NCBI RefSeq assembly: GCF_900116105.1
Contig: NZ_FPAC01000001.1
Span: forward strand, 2,173,135-2,237,134
From: Paenibacillus sp. 453mf
GTDB taxonomy: Bacteria > Bacillota > Bacilli > Paenibacillales > Paenibacillaceae
DNA: 64,000 nucleotides
Reading direction: 5' to 3'
This document shows positions 25,476 to 34,404 of this stretch, piece by piece; position 1 is the first letter of the stretch; every line of letters begins with the position of its first letter. The notes below the pieces were generated by a model that worked only from the letters and a program-made list of their open reading frames with translations, was not told the origin of the DNA and did not search any database. Made by a program: the position numbers and the translations under genes.

Positions 25476-26144
25476 TTATTTATTGTCGTACTGCTTCATC
25501 AGTGCAGCGAGTTCGTCCTCAACAGCCTGGTCTTTACCAATATTCTCAAACTCTTCGTCGAGAGATTTATCCTTCTTGTTCATTTCATTGCTTGCTTCTG
25601 CCAAGGCTTCAGCCTGCAGCATTTTATCTTCCATCCGTTTTAGACCGGCTGTTGCGGAATCCGAGCTAAAATCATTCATCGCCTTGTTAATTTCAGTTTG
25701 TGCTTTGGCTGCGTTATATCGGGCAACCAGAGTTTCACGCTTGCTCTTCATTTCAGCGAGCTGCTTCCGCATCTCCTCAAGCTTACTGCGGAGATTGTCA
25801 GCTGCTGCCTTGTTCTGCTCATAGCTTACTTTGTACTCAGCAAGCTTCGCTTCAACATTCTTCTTCTCTTCTAATGCACGACGAGCCAGATCGATGTTCT
25901 GGGCTTTGGCAGCGGTATGTGCCTGCTCTTCACGCTTCTTAACCAACGCTTCTTGTTCCTCGTACAAAGACTTGAATTTTTTCTCTAGGGCAATTTGAGA
26001 TGCAACAGCCTTCTCCGCATCTTCAAGGTCTTCCTGCATATCACGAATATATTGATCCGTTAATTTGATCGGGTCCTCAGCCTTGTCAATCAGTGCATTA
26101 AGGTTAGACATGGTAACATCACGCAATCTTTTAAAAAACGACAT
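25476..26144 (-). CDS. pspA: PspA/IM30 family membrane-stress protein
   Basis: A 222-residue, almost wholly helical protein with long coiled coils (residues about 30-140) and the PspA N-terminus M-S-F-F-K-R-L-R-D. Proteins of this ESCRT-III-like family coat and repair stressed membranes. The chosen ATG has a GGGAGGA site; an in-frame extension to 26189 is unlikely. A perfect TGAAAC-N16-CGTA promoter lies 75 bp upstream, as for sigma-W-controlled pspA of B. subtilis. A 128-bp gap separates it from the DUF350 gene, so partial read-through or a second promoter is possible. Confidence 0.93.
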   Translation of the reverse strand: MSFFKRLRDVTMSNLNALIDKAEDPIKLTDQYIRDMQEDLEDAEKAVASQIALEKKFKSLYEEQEALVKKREEQAHTAAKAQNIDLARRALEEKKNVEAKLAEYKVSYEQNKAAADNLRSKLEEMRKQLAEMKSKRETLVARYNAAKAQTEINKAMNDFSSDSATAGLKRMEDKMLQAEALAEASNEMNKKDKSLDEEFENIGKDQAVEDELAALMKQYDNK

Positions 26145-26218
26145 TTCATATTCCTCCCAAATTGGTTTTCTATAAGCATCAATCTTCATAACTTAGCAAG
26201 TTGCTTCTAATCCAATAT

Positions 26219-26244
26219 TACGGATCACTTTAAATTCCGTTTCA
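26219..26244 (-). promoter_or_regulatory. Sigma-W-type ECF promoter of pspA
   Basis: On the minus strand TGAAAC (26244-26239) and CGTA (26222-26219) are separated by exactly 16 bp, the B. subtilis sigma-W consensus with no mismatch in either element. B. subtilis pspA (ydjF) is a sigma-W target. Confidence 0.75.
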
Positions 26245-26273
26245 AATATTTATTAAACCTAAACCTTTAACAC

Positions 26274-26309
26274 AAAAAATCCCTGCCTCAATGGAGCTGT
26301 AGACAGGGG
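26274..26309 (-). terminator. Terminator of namA
   Basis: CCCTGCC (26281-26287) pairs with GACAGGG (26302-26308, one G-U) and the minus-strand side runs into six U. It lies 8 bp after the namA stop. Confidence 0.75.
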
Positions 26310-26316
26310 CGGCACA

Positions 26317-27339
26317 TTAAAATCCTCTTAAATAAGGTTTGGGTACAGACTGCTTGCCGCCAATGGCTTGAGAAGCGTGCAGCGCCCAATATGGATCACG
26401 CAGCATTCCCCGACCGACTGCAACAAGATCGGCTTGACCCGATTCAATTACATTTCTCGCATCCTCATAATCTTCCAACAGGCCAACAGCAATCACCGGA
26501 AGATCCAGCTCACTCTTGAATACATGCGCGAGCTCCACCTGATATCCGGCTCTGGCAGCGGGGCCGCCATCCGAACCGATCGGACCTTCTCCTCCCGAGG
26601 TAATATGGAAGATATCCACACCCGCGTCCTTGTATTTTTGGCCAAGTTCAACAGCATATCGAACATCATAGCCATGCTCTACATATTCCTTCGCGGAAAT
26701 ACGCATGATGATCGGCATGTCACTTGGAATCACCTCTTTAACCGCTGTGATGATCTCAACACCAAATCGTGATAAGTCCTGACCGTATTCGTCCTCGCGA
26801 TTATTCGTCAAGGGAGAGTGAAACTGGTGAATCAAGTAGCCATGTGCTCCGTGGATTTCAACTGTGTCAAAACCTGCCTCTACAGCTCTTCTCGCCGCTT
26901 CTCTATAGTCGATTACCAATTGCTTCACTTCTTCGTACTCTAGCGCTCTTGGCACCTCATACCGCTCGCTGAATGGAATCGCTGAAGGTGCGACAGGCGG
27001 CTTCGCATCCTGAGCCTTACGGCCTGCATGGCCGAGTTGTATCCCGATCTTACACCCATAGGAATGTACGGCATCAACCAGCCTTCGATAGGACGGGATC
27101 TGTTCATCACTCCATAGACCTGTATCCAGATTGGTAATTCTTCCGTCCGGATGAATACCGGTCATTTCTACGATGATCAAGCCCGTACCGCCTACAGCTC
27201 TGCTGACATAATGCACATAGTGCCAATCGCCGGGAATTCCGTCCTCCTCCGTAACACTGTATTGACACATCGGCGGCATGACAACACGATTTTTTAATTC
27301 CATGCCCTTCACCTTAAAGGCCTCGAACAATTGACTCAA
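26317..27339 (-). CDS. namA: NADPH dehydrogenase NamA/YqjM (old yellow enzyme)
   Basis: A 340-residue OYE, close to YqjM (338). The flavin-site residues Cys25 and Tyr27 in M-P-P-M-C-Q-Y-S, the substrate-binding H-G-A-H-G (about 164-168) and C-terminal G-R-G-M-L-R-D are present. It reduces activated alkenes such as enones, nitro compounds and nitrate esters, with FMN. The start is TTG, 10 bp after AAGGAG; an ATG 5 bp upstream opens only ATG-CGT-TGA. It is monocistronic. Confidence 0.93.
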   Translation of the reverse strand: MSQLFEAFKVKGMELKNRVVMPPMCQYSVTEEDGIPGDWHYVHYVSRAVGGTGLIIVEMTGIHPDGRITNLDTGLWSDEQIPSYRRLVDAVHSYGCKIGIQLGHAGRKAQDAKPPVAPSAIPFSERYEVPRALEYEEVKQLVIDYREAARRAVEAGFDTVEIHGAHGYLIHQFHSPLTNNREDEYGQDLSRFGVEIITAVKEVIPSDMPIIMRISAKEYVEHGYDVRYAVELGQKYKDAGVDIFHITSGGEGPIGSDGGPAARAGYQVELAHVFKSELDLPVIAVGLLEDYEDARNVIESGQADLVAVGRGMLRDPYWALHASQAIGGKQSVPKPYLRGF

Positions 27340-27484
27340 CGCATCTCAGCTCCTTGTCCTTTTTTCTAGAATAATATCATCCTGCTAAGGTAATAACAAA
27401 CAAGTAACCCCTTATTCGTATCCCGGATTTTGCCTAATTCGCAGTAGTTATGCCACCAAATACATAACAGAGGAGTTAATTATA

Positions 27485-28297
27485 TTGAAGCGTTTGTTAA
27501 ACTACATTTTTATTTTGATGCCTTTTATTGCCATAGTAAGTGCTTTCACTTTCACAGACATGTCAGATGCCTATATTAGTACAAAGCAAGTAGCAGCCAT
27601 AAACAAACCGGATTCTTCAAAGGCTTCCTCAGAACAAAATTCACCAACTCTCGGGCAGCTCCGCAAGAAATACAGCCATTACTTTCTGACCAATGGACCA
27701 AGGGTTAACAAGGTTGCTCTCACATTTGATGATGTTCCTGATCCCAGGTTTACTCCGCAAATTCTTGATATTCTGAAAAGCCATGGTGTGACAGCCACCT
27801 TCTTTGCTAATGGTCATCGGATTGAGAAATACCCTGAACTGTTTAAAAGGATTCACGAAGAAGGTCATGCCATCGGAAATCACAGCTATTCACATCCTGA
27901 CTTTAACCGACTGACTTTAGATCAATTTATTAAAGAGATTCAAAAGACAGAACAGGCTGCATACCCATACATTCATTATTATCCAAAGATGATTCGCCCC
28001 CCCTACGGTGAGATTACCGAGGAGCAGTTACAGTGGGCTATGGCCCATTCTTATCGTGTGGTTAATTGGAACGTGGATTCACTCGACTGGAAGGGAATTG
28101 GCAAAGATAAGGTGATAAAGAATATTATGTCGGGCATAAGGCCTGGAGCGATTGTCCTTCAGCATGGCGGGGGCGGAGTAGGTTCCAATCTCAGCGGTAC
28201 CATTCAGGCTCTTCCTGAGGTAATTACTAGGCTCCAAGCCTTGGGATATGAGCTTGTCACTGTCCCTGAGCTGCTTGGGATTAGCCTGGAAAAATAA
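27485..28297 (+). CDS. NodB-type polysaccharide deacetylase, membrane-anchored
   Basis: A 270-residue protein with an N-terminal signal anchor (about 5-24) and a NodB domain: T-F-D-D (80-83), metal ligands His133 and His137 in H-S-Y-S-H, R-P-P-Y-G (about 171-175), W-N-V-D-S-x-D-W (about 194-201) and a C-terminal L-Q-H motif. The usual DDG of motif 1 is D-D-V here, while the catalytic Asp and metal sites remain. It probably deacetylates peptidoglycan, chitin-like or other cell-wall glycan outside the membrane. It starts at TTG behind GAGGAG. Confidence 0.9.
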   Translation: MKRLLNYIFILMPFIAIVSAFTFTDMSDAYISTKQVAAINKPDSSKASSEQNSPTLGQLRKKYSHYFLTNGPRVNKVALTFDDVPDPRFTPQILDILKSHGVTATFFANGHRIEKYPELFKRIHEEGHAIGNHSYSHPDFNRLTLDQFIKEIQKTEQAAYPYIHYYPKMIRPPYGEITEEQLQWAMAHSYRVVNWNVDSLDWKGIGKDKVIKNIMSGIRPGAIVLQHGGGGVGSNLSGTIQALPEVITRLQALGYELVTVPELLGISLEK

Positions 28298-28298
28298 A

Positions 28299-28333
28299 AA
28301 ACCCGTGAAAGCAGAGCGGCTCTTCACGGGTTA
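28299..28333. terminator. Bidirectional terminator, deacetylase / 3D protein
   Basis: AACCCGTGAA (28300-28309) pairs with TTCACGGGTT (28323-28332) between convergent genes, with A-rich and T/A flanks. Confidence 0.8.
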
Positions 28334-28364
28334 CAAAGTTCAATAATCGAATCTATTTCACAAC

Positions 28365-29027
28365 TTATTCTTTAATGAAATATAATTTCACGTCCTGAAT
28401 TCCAAATTTGCTTACAAAGCTTGGGCTTCCAGGAATAAAGATATCAATCTTGTTACCTTTAATCGCTCCGCCAATATCCGTCGCCGTGGCTACAAAAGCC
28501 TTGTCAGGCAGTCCGTCATGAGAATGTCCTGTCACGAGTACCTTGGTACCGAGAGGGATGATATCGGGATCGACAGCAATGGTACCGAGCTCCAGATCAT
28601 TACCGAAATAATCAACGGCTCCGTATCCACCGTTCTCTGCAGGATCGGAGGAGTAGGCTGTCGCTTTGACATTAAGCGTTTTGCTGTAATCGAAATTCTT
28701 ACCCCATGCTTCAACCACTTTGTTCGAGCTGTCTACATTTAAGCTGGCAGTTACTGCTGGGTTGCTGCCAGCTGCTTGGGCAGTAAGCTTGGAGGTTGTC
28801 GGGATTGTAATCTTTAATCCGCCGTAGATGTTGTATGGCGAGATTTTTTTATTTGCATTCATAAGCTGCTGTAAATTCACTTTATACTTTTTGGATAGTG
28901 TGTAAAATGTGTCTCCTTCTACAGCAGTATGTACTTTGTCTGCGTGTGCAGGAACTACCTGAACCATCAATGCCGCACCTAAGACGACCGCTGCAGCAAT
29001 GCTAGTCTTCTTGAAAGATTTAAACAT
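28365..29027 (-). CDS. Secreted LysM and 3D domain cell-wall protein (YocH-like)
   Basis: About 220 residues: a signal peptide ending at A-H-A (about 25-29), one LysM repeat (H-T-A-V-E-G-D-T-F-Y-T-L-S-K-K-Y and on, about residues 33-78), a linker, and a C-terminal 3D domain with its three conserved Asp (A-V-D-P-D-I-I-P-L-G-T and A-T-D-I-G-G-A-I-K-G-N-x-I-D), as in lytic transglycosylase-like YocH and MltA. It likely binds and cleaves peptidoglycan. The ATG at 29027 has a GGGAGG site; an extra ATG five codons upstream overlaps that site. B. subtilis yocH is WalR-controlled, but no convincing WalR box was found here. Confidence 0.88.
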   Translation of the reverse strand: MFKSFKKTSIAAAVVLGAALMVQVVPAHADKVHTAVEGDTFYTLSKKYKVNLQQLMNANKKISPYNIYGGLKITIPTTSKLTAQAAGSNPAVTASLNVDSSNKVVEAWGKNFDYSKTLNVKATAYSSDPAENGGYGAVDYFGNDLELGTIAVDPDIIPLGTKVLVTGHSHDGLPDKAFVATATDIGGAIKGNKIDIFIPGSPSFVSKFGIQDVKLYFIKE

Positions 29028-29130
29028 AATGTCCTCCCTCATGAATTTGACTGACGTAAATATATCACAATTTTGTAACCTTGTATTATGTAAATGTTGG
29101 AAACAATCTGATCAACTCCTATTGATACAC

Positions 29131-29161
29131 AAAAAAACCCCAGACACGAATGTCTGGGGTT
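29131..29161 (-). terminator. Terminator of the amino acid ABC operon
   Basis: AACCCCAGACA (29136-29146) and TGTCTGGGGTT (29151-29161) form a perfect stem; on the minus strand it leads into seven U. Confidence 0.9.
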
Positions 29162-29183
29162 AATCTCTTTACAGATATAATAG

Positions 29184-29906
29184 TTATAATACCTTGCTAA
29201 GAAAATCCTTTGTGCGCGGATGTTTAGGATTCGCGAATACTTCCTCTGGCGTTCCTTCTTCGACAATTTTACCGCCATCCATGAATAGGATGCGATCACC
29301 GACTTCGCGGGCAAAGCCCATCTCATGTGTCACGATGACCATCGTCATTCCGCCTTCGGCAAGCTTCTTCATCACATCCAGCACCTCTCCAACCATCTCG
29401 GGGTCCAGCGCTGAGGTTGGTTCATCGAACAACATAACATGCGGCTGCATCGCAAGAGCTCTCGCGATCGCAATACGCTGTTTTTGTCCGCCTGACAATT
29501 GGTTAGGATAAATATTCTTTTTATCAGATAATCCCACTGTCTTGAGGAGATCATCTGCAATTTTGTCTGCTTCTTGTGCAGCAATATTCTTCACCGTGAC
29601 CGGAGCAAGCGTTATGTTCTCTCCAACTGTCTTATGAGGGAACAGATTAAAATGCTGGAATACCATGCCCATTTTTTCACGGGTAGAGTTAATGTTATGC
29701 TTCGGATCGGTTATGGAATTGCCTTCAAACAATATAGTGCCATCTGTCGGCACTTCCAGCAGATTCAGGCAGCGTAGAAATGTACTTTTGCCAGATCCCG
29801 AAGGACCGATCACGACGACAACTTCTCCTTTGCCAATCTCGATATCGATTCCCTTCAGAATATTTAGATCTCCAAAGGATTTATGCAAATTTTTAACGCT
29901 TATCAC
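29184..29906 (-). CDS. Polar amino acid ABC transporter ATP-binding protein
   Basis: A 240-residue GlnQ-type ATPase: Walker [10 protein letters not shown] (34-42), Q-loop V-F-Q-H-F-N-L-F (about 82-89), signature LSGGQ, Walker B ending in D-E-P-T-S-A-L-D-P and H-loop T-H-E. The family couples to glutamine/glutamate/polar amino acid permeases. It overlaps the end of the fused permease gene by 14 bp, so it is translationally coupled. The next element downstream is a strong terminator. Confidence 0.94.
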   Translation of the reverse strand: MISVKNLHKSFGDLNILKGIDIEIGKGEVVVVIGPSGSGKSTFLRCLNLLEVPTDGTILFEGNSITDPKHNINSTREKMGMVFQHFNLFPHKTVGENITLAPVTVKNIAAQEADKIADDLLKTVGLSDKKNIYPNQLSGGQKQRIAIARALAMQPHVMLFDEPTSALDPEMVGEVLDVMKKLAEGGMTMVIVTHEMGFAREVGDRILFMDGGKIVEEGTPEEVFANPKHPRTKDFLSKVL

Positions 29907-31347
29907 TTGTTCTCAACTTCCTTTCAAATGCACCTAGCAGCTTGGACAGCATGAAGGTAAGGATAAAGTAGATGACCGCTGCAATTATATACGGGCTAAG
30001 ACCTTGATACGTAATACTGCGAACCGTATTAGCCTGGTACATAATATCCATCATACCGATGACTGAAATAATAGACGATTCCTTAATAATGGTAATGAAT
30101 TCATTCCCGATGGCCGGAAGAACCGTCTTCATTGCCTGTGGCAAAATGATGTGTCTAAGCGATGCTCCACGAGTCATACCGAGTGAACGGGCAGCTTCCA
30201 TCTGTCCTTTGTCCACGCCCTGAATCCCTGCTCTGAAAATCTCAGCAAGATAGGCGGAGCTGTTAATGGATAGTGTGATCACACCCGATTGCAGCGGAGA
30301 CAGATTAATACCGAACACGAGTGCCAATCCATAGTGAATGATCATAAGCTGAACGAGCATCGGTGTTCCGCGCAGCACTTCAACATAAGCAGTACCCAGC
30401 CATGCAAGGATCTTAAGTCCCGACATGCGAACCAGTGTAATGATAAGACCAATCAGGAAACCGAAGATTACACCGAGAGCAGACAGCAATAAGGTATATC
30501 CGATCCCTTTTGCATAGTAACTGCGATACTCCCAAGCTACTTCCAAAATATTCTTCTCACCTGTCTTGCCTGCTGCCAGAAGACTTGCTTCCTCCACCAT
30601 TTCCGTAATTCTGTCGTCAGCCTTAAGCTCAGCAAGCGTTTCATTAATGACCGCTAGCAGCTCTGTGTTCCCCTTTTGAACACCGATCGCAGCATCGGAT
30701 TCGGATTCATCCGGTACAGCATCTGCGAGCACAATATCATCGTTGAGATAACCGGCAGCAACCGTATCCTCTACGATCAGTGCATCTACACGCTCGGTTT
30801 CAAGCTGCATTACGATATCGCCGATCTTATCCAGTGAGGTTATACTCGCATTCGGCACACCCATCGCGATATCCTCTTGAATAGAGCCTTTCTGAACACC
30901 GATCTTCGTATTCTCTAGATCAGCCATTGTCTGGTACTTGTCCTTATCTTCCGCACGAACGATGACAACTTGTCTCGCTTTATAATAGGGATCCGAAAAA
31001 TCAATGCTCTGACGACGTTCTTCCGTCGGCGTCATACCGGATATTACGAGGTCAACACGGCCGCTCTGCAGCGCTGGAAGCAGGCTGTCAAAGCCCATGT
31101 CCTGAATAACCAGCTCGGCTCCCATCTTCTCAGCGATTGCCTTCGCAATTTCGATATCAAAACCTACAATCTGATCTTGACCATCTATTGTTGTATGAAA
31201 CTCATAAGGGGGAAAATCTGCACTTGTTCCCAATATTAACTCTTGTTTGTCACTATTTGCATCCTGTGCATAAGCCGCTTGAAGTCCTGCAGGAAGCAGG
31301 ATGATCATGCACATAAAGAGGATTAGCAACCGAAATGTTTTCTTCAA
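29893..31347 (-). CDS. Fused amino acid binding protein and ABC permease (GlnP type)
   Basis: A 484-residue fusion: a signal segment (about 5-28), an extracellular type-3 substrate-binding domain (about 35-255, with [16 protein letters not shown] and [13 protein letters not shown]) and a permease domain (about 265-480) with several hydrophobic helices and the EAA loop E-A-A-R-S-L-G-M-T-x-x-x-x-L-x-x-I-I-L-P-Q. It is like lactococcal GlnP, but has one binding domain, not two. With the downstream ATPase it forms a two-gene importer. The start is TTG behind AAGGAGA. Confidence 0.93.
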   Translation of the reverse strand: MKKTFRLLILFMCMIILLPAGLQAAYAQDANSDKQELILGTSADFPPYEFHTTIDGQDQIVGFDIEIAKAIAEKMGAELVIQDMGFDSLLPALQSGRVDLVISGMTPTEERRQSIDFSDPYYKARQVVIVRAEDKDKYQTMADLENTKIGVQKGSIQEDIAMGVPNASITSLDKIGDIVMQLETERVDALIVEDTVAAGYLNDDIVLADAVPDESESDAAIGVQKGNTELLAVINETLAELKADDRITEMVEEASLLAAGKTGEKNILEVAWEYRSYYAKGIGYTLLLSALGVIFGFLIGLIITLVRMSGLKILAWLGTAYVEVLRGTPMLVQLMIIHYGLALVFGINLSPLQSGVITLSINSSAYLAEIFRAGIQGVDKGQMEAARSLGMTRGASLRHIILPQAMKTVLPAIGNEFITIIKESSIISVIGMMDIMYQANTVRSITYQGLSPYIIAAVIYFILTFMLSKLLGAFERKLRTSDKR

Positions 31348-31401
31348 CCTTTGTCTCTCCTTAACTGACTTATAATCATAATTATTAATAATCGAAACAT
31401 C

Positions 31402-31430
31402 ATTATAAGTGAAAATGTATGAATATGCAA
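31402..31430 (-). promoter_or_regulatory. Sigma-A promoter of the amino acid ABC operon
   Basis: On the minus strand TTGCAT, 17 bp and a perfect TATAAT (rc of 31402-31407), ending about 55 bp before the TTG start. The -35 is weak. Confidence 0.55.
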
Positions 31431-31520
31431 TGAACTTCCAATAATTTTCACAGATATCCGATACTAATCGACTCTACCTGCTGAAATGCGACAAAGTTAA
31501 AGACGTTCACGTGCTTACAA

Positions 31521-31529
31521 TGCTATAAT
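31521..31529 (+). promoter_or_regulatory. Extended -10 promoter of the M20 gene
   Basis: TGCTATAAT, an extended -10 with perfect TATAAT (31524-31529), has no good -35. It lies about 110 bp upstream of the start codon. Confidence 0.45.
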
Positions 31530-31638
31530 GCTTGTGTGATGAGACCATTCATCAATAGACGTTTGTTTTTCTTTTGGGGATTTATGTAAACCTTCATTTA
31601 TAAACATTGCATTGCATACAAGAGGAGAGCGATTTGAA

Positions 31639-32811
31639 TTGAGCAAACAGACCATTAATCAAACCATTGATCAATATAGTTCCCGTTTCAAAGAGATTTC
31701 ATTATATATTGGTCAGAACCCGGAGCTCGGGAATGAGGAGTTCCTTGCATCCGCTAGACTTAAGGAAGAGCTGATCTTCCACGGCTTTGAAGTTGAGGCA
31801 CCTGTGCTTGGCCTTGCGACAGCATTTATCGGCACTTATAACGCAGCGAAGCCCGGACCGCGAATTGCACTGCTGTGTGAGTACGATGCCCTTCCTGAAC
31901 TAGGACATGCCTGTGGACATCACTTAATCTGTATGATGAGTCTGGGCGCTGCAGTGGGTCTCAAATCGGTCATTGATGAGATCGGAGGTTCCATCAAAGT
32001 ATTCGGTACACCTGCTGAGGAAACAAAAGGAGCCAAAGTACCCATGGCTGCTGCCGGATTATTTGATGACTGTGATATTGCCATGATGACACATCCTTTC
32101 TATGCGTATGAGAAATCAGGCACTTCCCTGGCCATGGACGCTATTCAATTTGAGTTCTTCGGCAAGTCCTCACATGCGGCCGCAAGTCCCCATGAAGGGA
32201 TTAATGCACTCGATGCTGTTATCCAAACTTTTAATGGAATAAATGCACTTCGTCAACAAGTGAAGAGCACCGTCCGCATCCATGGCATTATTAACCATGG
32301 CGGTGAAGCTGCCAACATTATTCCGGATTACGCCTCTGCCCAGTTTTATGTCCGGGCATCTACACGGAAAGAGCTTGAAGTGCTAACTGATCGTGTCATC
32401 AAAATTGCAGAAGGATCTGCTCTGCAAACCGGCTGCACGCTGAGAACCTCCAATTATGAAACTTCATATGACGAGATGAACACGAATGAGACTTTGTCTG
32501 ATGCCTTTAGCGCCAACTTAATAGAGCTTGGAATTCGTGAGGAAGAGATCAGTACAGGAGATGATCACGGCTCCATGGATATGGGCAATGTGTCTGTAAA
32601 AATTCCAGCCATTCATCCCTACATCAAAATAATTGAAGAGAAGCATGCGCTTCACTCAAAGGAATTTAGAGATTTGGCGATGCAGGAACGAGCACTCTCA
32701 GGTATGATTCTCGCTGCCAAGGCTCTTGGGAATACGGCATATGATGTTATTACACAACCAGAGCTGCTTAACCGCATTAAAGCGGCCCACCGTGTTACGA
32801 ACAACAACTAA
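31639..32811 (+). CDS. M20 family amidohydrolase (PAB-glutamate hydrolase-like)
   Basis: About 390 residues. The metal-binding blocks are readable: C-E-Y-D-A-L-P-E-L-G-H-A-C-G-H-H (residues about 83-98), a catalytic glutamate pair P-A-E-E-T-K-G, a dimerisation-domain H-G-I-I-N-H-G-G, and a C-terminal metal His. The E-Y-D-A-L-P form is typical of amidohydrolases such as AbgB rather than dipeptidases. It probably cleaves an N-acyl or p-aminobenzoyl amino acid. The TTG at 31639 has a GGAGAG site 9 bp upstream; a longer TTG-led frame at 31612 covers the ribosome site and was rejected. Confidence 0.88.
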   Translation: MSKQTINQTIDQYSSRFKEISLYIGQNPELGNEEFLASARLKEELIFHGFEVEAPVLGLATAFIGTYNAAKPGPRIALLCEYDALPELGHACGHHLICMMSLGAAVGLKSVIDEIGGSIKVFGTPAEETKGAKVPMAAAGLFDDCDIAMMTHPFYAYEKSGTSLAMDAIQFEFFGKSSHAAASPHEGINALDAVIQTFNGINALRQQVKSTVRIHGIINHGGEAANIIPDYASAQFYVRASTRKELEVLTDRVIKIAEGSALQTGCTLRTSNYETSYDEMNTNETLSDAFSANLIELGIREEEISTGDDHGSMDMGNVSVKIPAIHPYIKIIEEKHALHSKEFRDLAMQERALSGMILAAKALGNTAYDVITQPELLNRIKAAHRVTNNN

Positions 32812-32825
32812 TTTCACGTCAAAGC

Positions 32826-32862
32826 AAATAGGGTACCGAGTTCATTTCTCGGTACCCTATTT
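32826..32862. terminator. Bidirectional terminator, M20 / glgA
   Basis: A perfect 15-bp stem AAATAGGGTACCGAG (32826-32840) with its complement at 32848-32862 between convergent genes. Confidence 0.85.
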
Positions 32863-32913
32863 ATAATTATTTATAGCTCTTTACTAAACCGTAAATGCTT
32901 GAATGATATGGAG

Positions 32914-34350
32914 TTAATTCTTCATCAGACTCTCGTAAATATCGATATAGGCTTGTGCAGAAACTCCCCAGCTATAATCTCCGCTCATGGCATTGGACAT
33001 CATCTTCTGCCAATGATCTTTGCGATCATAGAACATCATTGCTCTTCTTATGGTATACAGCATGTCATGTGCATTGTAATTGGTAAAGGTGAATCCTGTT
33101 CCTTCTCCAGTGAACTCGTTGTAAGCCTGTACCGTATCATTCAACCCACCTGTCTCCCGGACAATCGGGATGCTTCCATACTGCAATGCGAGCAGCTGGC
33201 TGATTCCGCAAGGTTCAAACATCGAAGGCATAAGAAACAGGTCGCTTCCGGCATAGAATCTTCTGGACAAGCCTTCATTAAACCTTATTTGTGCTGACAT
33301 CTTCTCAGGATGACGAAGCCCTGCCTCATAGAACCAATGCTCGTATGCATGTTCACCTGTGCCCAGCAGAATAAACTGGACATCGTCGTAATACAATAGT
33401 TCATCAAGTGTTCTGCATACTAGATCAAGACCTTTGGACTCCACAAGACGGGTAACCATCGCGATGACAGGAACCTCAGGTCGAACCGGCAATCCAAGCT
33501 CCTGTTGAAGAGCAGCTTTGTTTTTTTGTTTTTGCTTCATATCTGCTGGGGAATATACCGCTTTAAGATCCTTATCATTTATAGGATTATAACTGTCCGT
33601 ATCAATCCCATTAACGATTCCCGACAGCTTGCCGCCAAGTGATCGAAGCAGCCCATCAAGGCCATATCCATAGTGAGCTGTCTTAATCTCCTCAGCATAG
33701 GTCGGACTAACGGTAGATACATGATCGGAATAGACTAAGCCCGCTTTCATAAAGTTTAGGTTACCGTAATATTCTACACCTTCCATCGTAAAATATCGGT
33801 CATGCAAATTTAACAAGTCATGATGTACCTCGTATGGGAATATACCTTGATACAACAGATTATGAATCGTGAACACCGTTCGAATAGATTGATACTCTGG
33901 AAGATGATCATAGTGTGCCATCTTGATTAACGGAATCATTCCAGTATGCCAGTCATGACAATGAATCACATCCGGCTCGAAATCCAGTAGAGGTATCACT
34001 TCCAGAACTGCACGATTATAGAAGGCGAATCGTTCACCATCATCCATATAACCGTATATCCCATCTCTGCCGAAGTAATATTCGTTATCGAGGAAATAGA
34101 ATGTGACGCCGTTATGAACAAGACGCTCTACTCCGCAATACTGCTTACGCCAGCCGACGTATACATCGGTCACCGTTACAGGCTCCATCTTCTCACGGTA
34201 ACGGTCATGAATGCCTTTATATTTGGGTAGTACAACTCGAATATCAACCCCATTTTTACGCAATGCCTGAGGCAAAGCGCCGATGACATCGGCCAGCCCT
34301 CCCGTTTTGATGAATGGATGCCCTTCTGCTGCGGCGAATAGTACATTCAT
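32914..34350 (-). CDS. glgA: Glycogen synthase GlgA
   Basis: A 478-residue GT5 enzyme. It shows the ADP-glucose binding K-T-G-G-L motif (residues 15-19), P-D-V-I-H-C-H-D-W-H-T (about 135-145), V-S-P-T-Y-A-E-E-I (about 211-219) and the C-terminal E-P-C-G-I-S-Q-L and E-T-G-G-L loops. It extends alpha-1,4-glucan from ADP-glucose made by GlgC. The start at 34350 follows AAGGAGGA; an in-frame start at 34371 would lie within the site. It lies 54 bp downstream of glgB. Confidence 0.95.
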   Translation of the reverse strand: MNVLFAAAEGHPFIKTGGLADVIGALPQALRKNGVDIRVVLPKYKGIHDRYREKMEPVTVTDVYVGWRKQYCGVERLVHNGVTFYFLDNEYYFGRDGIYGYMDDGERFAFYNRAVLEVIPLLDFEPDVIHCHDWHTGMIPLIKMAHYDHLPEYQSIRTVFTIHNLLYQGIFPYEVHHDLLNLHDRYFTMEGVEYYGNLNFMKAGLVYSDHVSTVSPTYAEEIKTAHYGYGLDGLLRSLGGKLSGIVNGIDTDSYNPINDKDLKAVYSPADMKQKQKNKAALQQELGLPVRPEVPVIAMVTRLVESKGLDLVCRTLDELLYYDDVQFILLGTGEHAYEHWFYEAGLRHPEKMSAQIRFNEGLSRRFYAGSDLFLMPSMFEPCGISQLLALQYGSIPIVRETGGLNDTVQAYNEFTGEGTGFTFTNYNAHDMLYTIRRAMMFYDRKDHWQKMMSNAMSGDYSWGVSAQAYIDIYESLMKN

Positions 34351-34404
34351 TTGTGCTTCCTCCTTGATCAATGCTTTCGCTCTACATATACACTGCTGGT
34401 GTGT

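Noticed and set aside
29043-29130. WalR box upstream of the 3D-domain gene
   Set aside because: TGTAA-like hexamers occur but not at the required 11-bp period.
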